Counted from the first letter of the stretch, positions 17,847 through 26,480 are shown. The stretch: DNA of 64,000 nt from Rhodococcus pyridinivorans (GCF_900105195.1 NZ_FNRX01000002.1:3906001-3970000); one strand, 5' to 3'. A program made the numbers and translations. The notes: generated by a model from the letters alone, not told the origin.

Positions 17847-18308
17847 ATGACAGAAAGCCCACGACACCCGTTCACCGGCCGCGGCCTGGGACGTTTCCAG
17901 GCCGCCGCCGACGGCGGACAGCCCTTCGACGTCCCGACTCGCACGGTGCGTCTGCTTCTCCGCGACCCCGATGAGCACTCCCCCGGCGTCGACGGTGCAT
18001 GGTGGCCGCGAGGCGACAATCTCACCGCCGAGTTGCACGATCTGGTGTCCGCACTGACCCCACGCCTGGGACGAACCGAGCGGATCGCGTTCGACTGGAA
18101 TGCGCTCAGCGTGTCCCAGCGAGGCATCGATGCTCCGGACGGAATCGACATCGTCGGCCCCGCTCCGGATCAACCTTCCGGCCTGATGTACGTCTACGGC
18201 AGCGGCGAACTCCGTCTCCGCCTGCTCATCATCGCGCCCACGCTCGACGCCGACCGCGCGTACGAGGACATGCAGAAGGCCGTGGCACCGGATCTCGGAA
18301 AGATCTGA
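17847..18308 (+). CDS. DUF5994 family protein, copy 3
   Basis: A 153-residue DUF5994 member: GVDGAWWPRGDNLTAELHDL, then RTERIAFDWNALSVSQRGI and a final hydrophobic strand LRLRLLIIAPTLDADRAYE. It is quite divergent from the other two copies outside these blocks, so the triplication is old. Function unknown. The 139-bp gap to the next gene is relatively AT-rich for this window and may hold that gene's promoter. Confidence 0.8.
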   Translation: MTESPRHPFTGRGLGRFQAAADGGQPFDVPTRTVRLLLRDPDEHSPGVDGAWWPRGDNLTAELHDLVSALTPRLGRTERIAFDWNALSVSQRGIDAPDGIDIVGPAPDQPSGLMYVYGSGELRLRLLIIAPTLDADRAYEDMQKAVAPDLGKI

Positions 18309-18447
18309 TCGCTCTCCGCATTCGAAAATCGACCGCCCTCCTTCGAGAGGGTGAAAATTCGTCTCCACATCGGGAAATACACGAATTCCGTGACAACATC
18401 ACAGAAACCCCGTTCTCTGGGCCTCAGATCCCGAAAGCAGACGACCT

Positions 18448-19728
18448 ATGAAGACACTCGCAGCGTCGATCACGGCGGTCGCCCTACTGGCAACCTCGGC
18501 GTGTAGCTCCGGCGACACCGAGTCCGGTACGGATCCTTCCTCCACCCCGGCGGATCAAGCGCAACCCGCGTACGTGGCCGAGTTGGAATCCACCATCGAC
18601 CAGTTGATGCGCGACAACGCCATTCCCGGCGCGGTGATACAGATCAGCTCCCCCGACCGCGGTGACTGGACCGGTACCTTCGGCACGTCCACCCTCGACA
18701 CCGACGATCCGATCTCCGCCGACGACCATGTCCGTATCGGCAGCAACACGAAGACGATGACCGTCACCGCCATCCTGCAATTGGTGCAGGAAGGTCGCAT
18801 GTCGCTCGAGGACCCGGTCTCGAAGTACATCGACGGTGTCCCGAACGGCGACACGATCACCATCGCTCAGCTCGCCGAGATGCGGAGCGGCCTGTACAGC
18901 TACACCTTCGACCCGGAGTTCAACGCGACACTGGACCGCGAACCCGAGAAAGCGTGGACGCAGGAGGAGTTGCTGCAGATCGCGTTCTCTCGACCCGTGA
19001 ACTTCCCGCCCGGGGAACAGTTCGAATACAGCAACACCAATACGGTGCTGCTCGGACTCGTCATCGAGAAACTGACGGGCATGCCGGTGGCGGATACGTT
19101 CGACGAGCGCATTTTCGCTCCGCTCGAACTCGGGAACACCTCGTTCCCGGCGATCGAGGACGCGTCGATCCCGGATCCGCATCCGCAGGGCTACATGTTC
19201 GGCACCAACGTCTCCACCATCGACACCTTCGAACTGCCGGACGACCAGCAGGCCGCGGCGGTCGCAGGAACACTGAAGCCGAACGACGTGACCGACGACA
19301 ATCCCTCCTGGGCGTGGACGGCGGGCGCTGCGATCTCCACCGTCGACGACATGACCAGCTATGTGAAGGCGCTGGTCGACGGTGGGTTGCTCGACCAACA
19401 GATGCAGCAGACCCGGCTCGACAGCGTGCAGTCGGTGGGCGGGGGAACCGCCGGATACGGGCTCGGCATGGCCCGGTTCGGTCCGCTGCTCGGACACGAC
19501 GGGCAGCTTCCTGGCTTCATGACCTTCATGGGCCACGACCCGGACACCGATCTGACGATCGTCATCGCCACGAATCTGTCGACGGTGCCGTCGGGTGAAG
19601 GTTCGGCGCTGACCCTCGTCAAGGGCATCCTGCCGATCTTCTACGGCTCCGATTATCAGGCGCCGGACGATCCGGCACGCGCTCCCGACGCAGAGGAGAG
19701 CGCACCCGCGCCGACGCCGGGAGGCTGA
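18448..19728 (+). CDS. serine hydrolase lipoprotein, beta-lactamase/D-Ala-D-Ala carboxypeptidase fold
   Basis: A 426-residue exported lipoprotein with the signal peptide ending in LLATSAC (Cys19). The penicillin-binding-protein-like domain has the nucleophile motif SNTK (Ser99 to Lys102), the YSN motif (Tyr194-Ser195-Asn196) and HDGQLPG in place of the KTG box. It is likely a class C-type hydrolase or D-alanyl-D-alanine carboxypeptidase/esterase on the cell surface. The substrate cannot be told. The tail is Pro/Ala/Glu-rich and probably disordered. It appears to be a single-gene unit. Confidence 0.88.
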   Translation: MKTLAASITAVALLATSACSSGDTESGTDPSSTPADQAQPAYVAELESTIDQLMRDNAIPGAVIQISSPDRGDWTGTFGTSTLDTDDPISADDHVRIGSNTKTMTVTAILQLVQEGRMSLEDPVSKYIDGVPNGDTITIAQLAEMRSGLYSYTFDPEFNATLDREPEKAWTQEELLQIAFSRPVNFPPGEQFEYSNTNTVLLGLVIEKLTGMPVADTFDERIFAPLELGNTSFPAIEDASIPDPHPQGYMFGTNVSTIDTFELPDDQQAAAVAGTLKPNDVTDDNPSWAWTAGAAISTVDDMTSYVKALVDGGLLDQQMQQTRLDSVQSVGGGTAGYGLGMARFGPLLGHDGQLPGFMTFMGHDPDTDLTIVIATNLSTVPSGEGSALTLVKGILPIFYGSDYQAPDDPARAPDAEESAPAPTPGG

Positions 19729-19731
19729 TCG

Positions 19732-20032
19732 TACCGGCGTCCGGTGGGCAGGCACGGCCTCGGCCCCGCCGGAGTTCACCTCGCCCGGGCACGCCTCGTC
19801 GCTTCCCGTCTCGACGCCGACGAGGCGCTCGGTCATGTGACGGCCGCGGTCGTCCACGGCCTCGACGTGTGGGACGCGCCGCTGGGCCGCATCCACGTCG
19901 CGCGTCCGCCGACGCGCAGCTGCCGGGCGAGCGACGATCTGCACATCCACACCGCCGACCTGGACGGCGACGTCGTCGACGTGGACGGTCTGCGCGTCAC
20001 GTCGCTCGCTCGTACCGTCGTCGGGAGCTCCA
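19732..20032 (+). pseudogene. AbiEi/DUF559-type protein, internal fragment
   Basis: The frame reads RLDADEALGHVTAAVVHGLDVWDAPLGRIHVARPP and then DGLRVTSLARTVV, which matches the middle of the intact gene at 25584-26480 (LSHVSAASLHGLDLW, DGLPVTSVARTVV). The N-terminal HTH region and the whole C-terminal nuclease-like half are missing. Homology ends precisely where repeat copy D begins. It is a non-functional remnant. Confidence 0.75.
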
Positions 20033-20090
20033 GAGCGCGAAACGGTCATCGGTGCGCTCTACAACCCGCTCCGATGACCGGTTCGCGCTC
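20033..20090. repeat. 58-bp palindromic repeat, copy D
   Basis: One of the two best preserved copies: left arm GAGCGCGAAACGGTCATC, right arm GATGACCGGTTCGCGCTC, an 18-bp inverted pair with one mismatch. It lies between the broken AbiEi-like fragment and the stop of the convergent monooxygenase, two bases away. Confidence 0.85.
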
Positions 20091-20092
20091 TG

Positions 20093-21397
20093 TTACACCG
20101 CCTTCAGACCGAGCGAGTCGCGCAGGGTCGACCCGGGGTATTCGGTCCGGAACAGGCCGCGGCGCTGCAGTTCCGGGACCACGAGGTCGACGAAGTCGTC
20201 GAGGGAATCCGGATAGGCGGGACACATCAGGTTGAAACCGTCGCAGGCGCCCGCGGTGAACCATTCCTCGATGCTGTCGGCGACGGATTCGGGGGTGCCG
20301 ATCATCGTCGCGTGGCCACCACCCGCTGCGAGGTAACCGAGCAGCTCGCGCAAGGTCGGGCGGCGTGTCTCGATGATGCGCTGCACCGTCGCGTACCGAC
20401 CCTGCGGCCCGCTGAACTCCTCGATGGGTGGCAGGTCGGCGACGGGGGCGTCGAGGTCGTGGCCGGTGTAGTCCTGACCCGTGAACACGCCGAGCTGGGT
20501 GATGGCAGCATCTACGTCGAGGAGCGCATCGAGTTCCGCCTTCTTCGCCCACGCCTCCTCCTCGCTGCGACCGACGTAGGTCACGAGCCCGGGCAGGATG
20601 GCGACCGAACCGGCGTCCCTGCCCACGGAGGCGATGCGTGCACGCAGGTCGGTGGCGTACTCGAGCGCCGCGGTCATGTCCCACGCGACCGAGTAGACGG
20701 CCTCGGCGTGGCGGGCCGCCAGGTTGCGCCCGGTCTCCGACGCCCCCGCCTGGAACAGCACGGGTCGGCCTTGCGGGCACCGCGGCACGGTCAGGGGACC
20801 GTCGACGCGGAAGTGCTTGCCCCGGTGATGGATCGGACGGATCGCGGAGGAGTCCAGGAACCTGCCGCCGGCCCGGTCGACGAGGACACCGCCGTCGTCC
20901 CACGAATCCCACAGTGCGCACAGCACTTCGATGAACTCTTCCGCCCGGGCATATCGCTCCGTGTGCGGCGGGAGCGCGTCGAATCCGTGGTTGCGCGCTT
21001 CCTCGTCGAACATCGAGGTGACGATGTTGGCTCCTACGCGGCCACCACTGATGTGGTCGAGTGAGGCCAGCATCCGTGCCGCGTGGAACGGCGTGAAGAA
21101 GCTTGCAGAAACGGTGGTGACCAGACCGATGCGCTCGGTCGCGCGGGCCATCGCCGACAGTGTGGTGAGCGGTTCGAGGAACCAGGTGGTGCCCGCTGTG
21201 TACTTCGGGTTGACGCTGTGACCGTCGGCGAAGAACACCGCGTCGAGACATCCGCGTTCGGCGGTGCGTGCGAGTTCCTCGAAATACGTGATGTCGCCGA
21301 TGCGTTCGACCGCGGAGTCGGGATGCCGCCATGCCGACGAGTGGTGCCCGACGCCGTAGAGGAAGGCGTTGAGGTGGAGGGTGCGTGGTCCGGGCAT
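20093..21397 (-). CDS. NtaA/SnaA/DmoA-family FMN-dependent monooxygenase
   Basis: A 434-residue flavin-dependent monooxygenase of the luciferase-like superfamily, nitrilotriacetate monooxygenase (NtaA) branch. Family marks include LHLNAFLYGVGHHSSAWRHP, SGGRVGANIVTS and VLFQAGASETGRNLAARHAE. These enzymes use reduced FMN from a partner reductase to oxidise N- or S-containing small molecules. The start overlaps the stop of the upstream SDR gene by one base, so both are in one operon. That operon is led by a TPP riboswitch, which implies a substrate related to thiamine or its parts; this is inference. Confidence 0.9.
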   Translation of the reverse strand: MPGPRTLHLNAFLYGVGHHSSAWRHPDSAVERIGDITYFEELARTAERGCLDAVFFADGHSVNPKYTAGTTWFLEPLTTLSAMARATERIGLVTTVSASFFTPFHAARMLASLDHISGGRVGANIVTSMFDEEARNHGFDALPPHTERYARAEEFIEVLCALWDSWDDGGVLVDRAGGRFLDSSAIRPIHHRGKHFRVDGPLTVPRCPQGRPVLFQAGASETGRNLAARHAEAVYSVAWDMTAALEYATDLRARIASVGRDAGSVAILPGLVTYVGRSEEEAWAKKAELDALLDVDAAITQLGVFTGQDYTGHDLDAPVADLPPIEEFSGPQGRYATVQRIIETRRPTLRELLGYLAAGGGHATMIGTPESVADSIEEWFTAGACDGFNLMCPAYPDSLDDFVDLVVPELQRRGLFRTEYPGSTLRDSLGLKAV

Positions 21398-22161
21398 CAG
21401 TTCATCACCAGTCCTCCGTCGACCACCAGGTTCTGCCCGGTGACGGCCCGCGACCAGTCGGATGCGAAGAACAGCACCGCGGCCGCGAAATCCTCGGGGG
21501 TGGTGACCTTCCGGAGCGGCGTCGACGACGCGATGAGGTCGAACACCGCTTCGGGGGTCGCCGACGATGCGTCGGTCGTGCGCAGCAGACCGCCGGAGAC
21601 CATGTTGACGCGGATCCCGTCGGGGCCGAGGTCGGCGGCGAAGGTGCGGGTCAGCGACAACAGCGCGGCCTTGGCGGCGGTGTAGTCGTGGTACGGGACG
21701 ACGGGATGCTGGAACAGATTGGTGCCGATGTTGACGACGCTGCCGCCGCCGGCTTCCCGCATGCCCGGCAGCGCGGCCTGGATGACGTTGACGGCACCAC
21801 CGACGACCCCGTCGAACTGGGCACCGAATTCGGCGTATCCGATCTCGTCCGCCTTGGCGCGGGCGTCGCCGTTGAACGAGAAGTCGGGCAGGGCGTTGTT
21901 GACGACCGTGGTGACGGGTCGCCCGAAGTGCTCGCGGGCCCGCGCGAACAGCGACTCGACGTCGGCGCGGTCGGTGACATCGGCCTTCAGAGCGACGGCC
22001 CGCTCGGGTCCGATCTTGTCGGCCAGTTCGTGCGCGCTCTCGCCGCTGCGCCGGTAGTCGAGAACGACGGCGGCTCCTTCGTCGGCGAACGCCTGCGCGA
22101 TGCTGTGGCCGAGGCCGCGACCGGCACCGGTGACGAGGACGACCTGGTTCTGCAATGACAT
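21397..22161 (-). CDS. SDR-family oxidoreductase under TPP riboswitch
   Basis: A 254-residue classical short-chain dehydrogenase. The cofactor motif is TGAGRGLG, and NNALPD stands in for the usual NNAG. The catalytic residues are Ser/Thr in VVNIGTNLFQHPVVP and YxxxK as YTAAKAALL. The NNAL variant and the missing typical Ser triad residue make the substrate uncertain; it is usually annotated as 3-oxoacyl-ACP reductase-like. Its ribosome site GGGAAGG lies eight bases before ATG and inside a hairpin. It is the first gene of the riboswitch-controlled operon. Confidence 0.88.
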   Translation of the reverse strand: MSLQNQVVLVTGAGRGLGHSIAQAFADEGAAVVLDYRRSGESAHELADKIGPERAVALKADVTDRADVESLFARAREHFGRPVTTVVNNALPDFSFNGDARAKADEIGYAEFGAQFDGVVGGAVNVIQAALPGMREAGGGSVVNIGTNLFQHPVVPYHDYTAAKAALLSLTRTFAADLGPDGIRVNMVSGGLLRTTDASSATPEAVFDLIASSTPLRKVTTPEDFAAAVLFFASDWSRAVTGQNLVVDGGLVMN

Positions 22162-22169
22162 CTTCTGTG

Positions 22170-22189
22170 CCTTCCCTGTGTCGGGAAGG
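22170..22189 (-). promoter_or_regulatory. hairpin sequestering the SDR ribosome binding site
   Basis: On the minus strand CCTTCCC and GGGAAGG form a perfect 7-bp stem with a 6-base loop. The 3' arm is the ribosome binding site of the SDR gene, eight bases before its ATG. No T-run follows, so translational control fits better than termination. Confidence 0.65.
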
Positions 22190-22198
22190 GTGCGTGAG

Positions 22199-22223
22199 GG
22201 CGACAGACCTCAGGCCTGTCGCC
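22199..22223 (-). promoter_or_regulatory. second hairpin of the riboswitch expression platform
   Basis: GGCGACAG and CTGTCGCC pair perfectly (8 bp) around a 9-base loop on the minus strand, between the aptamer and the ribosome-site hairpin. Alternative pairing with the aptamer P1 region is possible but cannot be settled by eye. Confidence 0.55.
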
Positions 22224-22224
22224 G

Positions 22225-22305
22225 GCTCGGCATCCCTTCGCTCGCATAATCGAGATCAGGTTCGACGGGTGTTCTCTCAGCCGTGTCCGGCACCCCGTGT
22301 CGAGT
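22225..22305 (-). promoter_or_regulatory. TPP (THI-box) riboswitch aptamer
   Basis: Read on the minus strand, the region has the conserved thiamine pyrophosphate aptamer elements in order: CGGGGTGCC, GGCTGAGAG, ACCCGTCGAACCTGATC, and GCGAGCGAAGGGA after a short TCGATTATGCGA hairpin. The CTGAGA and CCTGATC boxes bind the pyrimidine ring and the GGGTGCC side contributes to pyrophosphate binding in known TPP riboswitches. It precedes the SDR and NtaA-family monooxygenase operon by about 65 bp. TPP binding would be expected to lower expression. Confidence 0.9.
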
Positions 22306-22455
22306 CCTGCGCACAGGTTACACCTCGGGATCTCGACCCCGTCGAGACTGTCGGCGTCGGCATTCATCGGATCGTCACATCACCGACCCGGGAACTTAGC
22401 TCAGATCGGCGTTAAAATGAGCCTTTCCTGCCCCGACCCGTGAAAGGAGATTCCG

Positions 22456-24066
22456 ACGCACACGCCGGCCCCCTACAACGCTCCCTACGTCTCCCTTTCC
22501 CAGCAGGTCGGAGACGCCCCGCCGTTCGACCGTGCCCCGGTCCGCGGACCCGCGCGCCACGAGGACGTCGTATGGTTCGAGGATCGCTACGCGATCCCCA
22601 TCACCACCACGACGCCCGACGAAGCGCAGATCGAGGACGTACTGCTCCTGCGCCGCGCCCTCGACCGGGCGCACATCGACTACCTGCTCGTCCGCGACGA
22701 CAGCGACCGCCCGATCCTGGCGATCGACCGTGCCGATCGGAAGAGATTGCGTGCCGCGCTCGCCGAGGGATGCGCCGACGAGCCGTTCTACTCGAAGGCT
22801 GTCGGCTCCAAGCGACGCCCGGTTCCGGTGGCGGACGGTCGGCTCTCGCGCGACAGGAAGGACCGGGTGTTCCGGCTGTTCCGCCCGCGCGTCGAGCTGA
22901 CCAGCGGGTTGCGGTACGGCGCGTCGAACGGTGTGGACATCGAGCTGTGGACCTACACCGACGACGAGGTGATCATGCCTCGTCCGAACGCCCTCACCCG
23001 CACGGTCGCCCTGCGCGACGAGATGCGCCGGACGACGGTCGAGCGGTACGGACAGCTGTGGCCCACGATCGAGGGCATGTTCGACCGCCACCCCGGCGAC
23101 ATCCCGTTCGAGATCGACCTCGTGTTCTCGTGGGTGGACGGGTCGTCGAAGTCGTTCCAGGCCAAGCGCGCAAAGCTGATGCAGAACTACGTCGTCGGCG
23201 AAGGTGACGACACGCCGGCGCGCTACCGGCAGATCAACGAACTCAAGTACGCCCTGCGTTCGGTCCACATGTACGCGCCGTGGGTGCGGCGGATCTTCGT
23301 CGCCACCGACTCGCCGCGACCGGCGTGGCTCGCCGACGACCCGCGTGTGACGTTCGTGCGGAGCGAGGAGTTCTTCGCCGACCCGTCAGCGCTGCCCACC
23401 TACAACTCGATGGCGGTCGAGTCGCAACTGCACCACATCCCGGGGCTGTCCGAGCACTTCCTGTACTCGAACGACGACATGTTCTTCGGTCGCCGGGTGA
23501 GCCCGAGCCTGTTCTTCTCCGGCGGGGGTGTCAGCAAGTTCATCGAGTGCGACGTGCGGATCGGGCTGGGTCGGAACGACCCGTCGCGCAGCGGATTCGA
23601 GAACTCCGCCCGCATGAACCGCAAGCTCCTGCAGGATCGCTTCGGGGTCACCATCACTCGGCACCTCGAACACACCCCGGTCCCGTTGCGCAGGTCGATC
23701 ATGGCGGAGATGGAACGCGAGTTCGGGGACGAGTTCGCTGCGACGGCGGCGAGCCCGTTCCGGGCGGCCGACAACATCTCGGTGACGAACTCCTTCTACC
23801 ACTACTACACGCTGCTGACCGGCCGCGCGGTGCAGCAGACCACGGCGAAGGTGGAGTACGTCGACACCACTGTGAAGTCCGGTCTGCGACATCTGGACAC
23901 GATCCTGGCGCGCCGCAATCTCGACCTGTTCTGCCTCAACGACGGCAGCACGCCCGAGGTCGACCTGGAGCTGCGCACCGCGAAGGTCACGCAGTTCCTG
24001 GAGCGGTACTACCCGATCCCGGCACCCTGGGAGACCGGCCACCCGGGCCGACCGGACGTCGGTTAG
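22456..24066 (+). CDS. Stealth family protein, CpsY-like (sugar-phosphate transferase)
   Basis: A 536-residue Stealth protein, similar over its full length to M. tuberculosis CpsY (Rv0806c). The conserved regions are visible: [11 protein letters not shown] (CR1), [19 protein letters not shown] and [11 protein letters not shown] (CR2), and [11 protein letters not shown] with the C-terminal FCLNDGS. Stealth enzymes transfer hexose-1-phosphate units onto capsule or surface glycans. Homology to CpsY starts well before the first canonical in-frame start (TTG 22747), and the frame opens only after TGA at 22441-22443. The best start is ACG at 22456, six bases after AAAGGAG. The 3' end overlaps the convergent phosphodiesterase by 4 bp. 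Confidence 0.85.
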   Translation, partial: THTPAPYNAPYVSLSQQVGDAPPFDRAPVRGPARHEDVVWFEDRYAIPITTTTPDEAQIEDVLLLRRALDRAHIDYLLVRDDSDRPILAIDRADRKRLRAALAEGCADEPFYSKAVGSKRRPVPVADGRLSRDRKDRVFRLFRPRVELTSGLRYGASNGVDIELWTYTDDEVIMPRPNALTRTVALRDEMRRTTVERYGQLWPTIEGMFDRHPGDIPFEIDLVFSWVDGSSKSFQAKRAKLMQNYVVGEGDDTPARYRQINELKYALRSVHMYAPWVRRIFVATDSPRPAWLADDPRVTFVRSEEFFADPSALPTYNSMAVESQLHHIPGLSEHFLYSNDDMFFGRRVSPSLFFSGGGVSKFIECDVRIGLGRNDPSRSGFENSARMNRKLLQDRFGVTITRHLEHTPVPLRRSIMAEMEREFGDEFAATAASPFRAADNISVTNSFYHYYTLLTGRAVQQTTAKVEYVDTTVKSGLRHLDTILARRNLDLFCLNDGSTPEVDLELRTAKVTQFLERYYPIPAPWETGHPGRPDVG

Positions 24067-24983
24067 ATCCGAACGGTGAGGTCGGGGTTCTCGGGGATGC
24101 GGATGCCGGCTTCGGCCAGACGCCGCGCCGCGTCCTCGGCCGTGTGGGGCTGCCCGGCGGTGGCGTAACTTCCGCTGGGCACCACGGAGTGCACGATCGT
24201 GTCGGGATAGACGTGCACGAGGTTGAAACCCTGCGCGCCGTCGTGCCCGCGCTGCGAACCGACCGGGACGTTCAGGTCCTGCGTGTAGCAGGTCGACGAG
24301 GCGACGGACACCGGGATGCCCGCGAACGTGGCCGAGGTCGAGTAGTGCAGGTGACCGCCGAGGATGGCGCGGACATCGGTGCCGCGCAGCACTTCGGCGA
24401 GACCGGCCTGGTCGCGCAGTTCGACGAGGACAGCCATGTCGAACACGCTCGGCACGGGCGGATGATGCAGTGCGAGAACGGTACCGAACGGGACGGGTGT
24501 CGAGAGTTCGTCGGCGAGCCAGGCGAGCTGGTCGTCGGTCACCTCACCGTGGTGATGGCCCGGGACCGAGGTGTCGAGGCTGACGATCCGAAGTCCGCCC
24601 ACGGTGTGGACGGCGTCGATCGGTGCGCCGAGAGGCGCTTCGTCGAGCAGCTCTTCACGGAAGGTCGCGCGGTCGTCGTGGTTGCCCATCGCCCACACGA
24701 TCTCGGCGTCGAGCGCTGCGGCCAGTGGTTCGACGAGTCCGCGGAGCTTGCGGTAGGCGTCGGGCTGGCCGCGATCGGCGAGGTCGCCGGTGAACACCAG
24801 GGCGTCGGGTCGGACCCGGGAGGCACGGATGTCGTCGAGGATCAGGCCGAGGCGGGTGTCGGCGTCGACGGTGCCGTAGAGGAGTTCGTCTCCACCGACG
24901 AGGTGGGTGTCGGTGAGGTGGAGCAGCGTGTGCGAAGGTCTGGGGTATTCGGCAATTCGTTCAGGGGCCGGAGAACTGCCCAT
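24063..24983 (-). CDS. Rv0805-like cyclic nucleotide phosphodiesterase / metallophosphoesterase
   Basis: A 306-residue class III phosphodiesterase. The dimetal site motifs are all present: LTDTH (Asp25, His27), FTGDLAD, MGNHDD, LHHPP and GGHLHYS. The length and sequence match M. tuberculosis Rv0805, a broad metallophosphoesterase that hydrolyses 2',3'- and 3',5'-cAMP. In M. tuberculosis the homologous gene is also next to cpsY, and here the two are convergent with overlapping ends, so the pairing is conserved. Cytoplasmic, no signal peptide. Confidence 0.9.
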   Translation of the reverse strand: MGSSPAPERIAEYPRPSHTLLHLTDTHLVGGDELLYGTVDADTRLGLILDDIRASRVRPDALVFTGDLADRGQPDAYRKLRGLVEPLAAALDAEIVWAMGNHDDRATFREELLDEAPLGAPIDAVHTVGGLRIVSLDTSVPGHHHGEVTDDQLAWLADELSTPVPFGTVLALHHPPVPSVFDMAVLVELRDQAGLAEVLRGTDVRAILGGHLHYSTSATFAGIPVSVASSTCYTQDLNVPVGSQRGHDGAQGFNLVHVYPDTIVHSVVPSGSYATAGQPHTAEDAARRLAEAGIRIPENPDLTVRI

Positions 24984-25242
24984 GATTTCTCACTTCCATT
25001 CGCCCGTTTCGGGGCACTTCGTCGCTTTCAACGGTAGCGAGTGTATTTCTACGGCTCCACGACTTCCGGCTCACATAGAGACCCCGAACCTGCGGAGAAC
25101 AGTCCGTTACTACGTGGTGACCTGCGGAAACGAACAATCCGACCTTCATCGGTGATCTGGATCATAATTCTGATCGACAGGAGCACCGGTACCCAGCGCA
25201 TCCCGCAGCACGGTGTCGATCTCGTCGCTCGGGTACACCGGG

Positions 25243-25386
25243 AGGGTGTGAGGGGTACCGGCGGTGAGGGTGCCATCCGAGCAGATCGTCGAGCAGGGAA
25301 TCCACGAAGAGCTGGTGCGTCGCAGCGGCCGCTATGCGCGGTTCTGGGAGACGTCGGTCGGGGTGGCTTCATCGATCCGCGCATAG
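25243..25386 (+). pseudogene. ABC transporter ATP-binding protein, C-terminal scrap
   Basis: The frame reads QIVEQGIHEELVRRSGRYAR followed by FWE and a stop at 25384-25386. This is the usual ending of ABC exporter ATP-binding subunits (IVEQGTHEELL...GRYARFWE). Nothing earlier in the protein remains: the upstream 250 bp show no Walker motifs. It is a relic with no function of its own. Confidence 0.5.
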
Positions 25387-25414
25387 TGAGCGAACACGGA
25401 TACTCGGCAGAACC

Positions 25415-25476
25415 TCGCCCGCCGAACCGCACTTCACCCCGCCTATAGCACGGGCGAAGTACGGTTCGGCGGGCGA
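25415..25476. repeat. long inverted repeat, 21-bp arms
   Basis: Arms at 25415-25435 and 25456-25476 are inverted copies (core CGCCCGCCGAACCG and CGGTTCGGCGGGCG) with one mismatch and a 20-base spacer. It lies in a non-coding stretch between the ABC relic and the AbiEi-like gene and could be a terminator or a remnant of a small mobile element. Confidence 0.6.
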
Positions 25477-25583
25477 ACTGCTGTAGGGCACGGGTTCTCC
25501 ACAGAGGAAGCATTCATCCACAGAATGCGCCTGTGGCCTTTCTGCGGCGTTTCGGCACCCGCACGGGCTGCGACGATCGACTC

Positions 25584-26480
25584 ATGGGCGATCCACCTAT
25601 ACTCACGACCGCGACACTGACGGAATCCGGCATGTCCGACAACGACATCCGCAGAGCAACCAGGGCCGGAGACCTCGTCCGCCTCGGACGCGGTATGTTC
25701 TTGCACCGATCGGACGTCGAGGCGCTCGGCGAGGTCGGGGTGCACCGGGTCCGGGCACGGCATCTCGGTCGGCAACTCTCCGCAGGATCGGTCCTGAGCC
25801 ACGTCTCTGCGGCGTCCCTTCATGGGCTGGATCTGTGGAAGGCCTCGCTCGAACACGTACACGTCTCCAGGCCACCGCACCGGCACGGGCGGATGACGTC
25901 GCAGATCCATGTGCACCCGACCGAAGTCGGTGACGACGTCGTTCTCCTCGACGGCCTGCCGGTGACATCGGTCGCCCGGACGGTCGTCGACCTCGCCCGG
26001 ACGTTGCCGAGAGATCAGGCCGTCGTCGTGGGTGACTCGGCTCTGCGACTGTATCCGGACGCCGCGGCGGACTTGCTCCGGGTGCTCGCCGGATCCGGAC
26101 ACAGGCACGGTCTCGCGAAGGCCCGCGCCGTCGTTCCGTTCCTGGACGGTCGGAGCGAGAGTGCAGGAGAGTCGCTGTCGCGTCTACGTATTGCGGAGGC
26201 GGGCCTCCCGCGGCCGATCCTCCAGTACGAGATCGTGGGTGGAAACGGTCGACGCTATCGCGTCGACTTCTTCTGGGAGAACGGCGTCGTCGGAGAGTTC
26301 GACGGACGGATCAAGTATTCCGCTCCGCGCGACGTGTTCGACGAGAAGCTCCGGCAGGACGCGATCCGCGACGCGGGCTACGAGGTGGTGCGCTGGACCT
26401 GGGCGGAACTCGAGCGGTTCGACGTCGTGGCGGAGAGACTGCGGCAAGCTGCGCGTCGTGCTGCGAAGCTGACGCGGTGA
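25584..26480 (+). CDS. AbiEi-type/DUF559-like protein
   Basis: A 298-residue protein with two parts. Residues 1-60 resemble the winged-helix start of AbiEi antitoxins (TLTESGMSDNDIRRATRAGDLVRLGRGMFL in two parts). The C-terminal third looks like the DUF559/Vsr-type PD-(D/E)xK fold: YRVDFFWENGVVGEFDGR, then DEKLRQDAIRDAGYEVVRWTW. Such genes are very common in actinobacteria, usually without a visible AbiEii toxin, and none is seen here. The role may be DNA binding with nuclease-like activity; not proven. A decayed paralogue is at 19732-20032. ATG 25584 is chosen over an upstream in-frame codon because the family begins near here. Confidence 0.8.
   Translation: MGDPPILTTATLTESGMSDNDIRRATRAGDLVRLGRGMFLHRSDVEALGEVGVHRVRARHLGRQLSAGSVLSHVSAASLHGLDLWKASLEHVHVSRPPHRHGRMTSQIHVHPTEVGDDVVLLDGLPVTSVARTVVDLARTLPRDQAVVVGDSALRLYPDAAADLLRVLAGSGHRHGLAKARAVVPFLDGRSESAGESLSRLRIAEAGLPRPILQYEIVGGNGRRYRVDFFWENGVVGEFDGRIKYSAPRDVFDEKLRQDAIRDAGYEVVRWTWAELERFDVVAERLRQAARRAAKLTR

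Noticed and set aside
18484..20049. Minus-strand open frame of 521 codons over the serine hydrolase
   Set aside because: The plus strand has lipobox, SxxK and YSN motifs; the minus frame has none and runs across a pseudogene.
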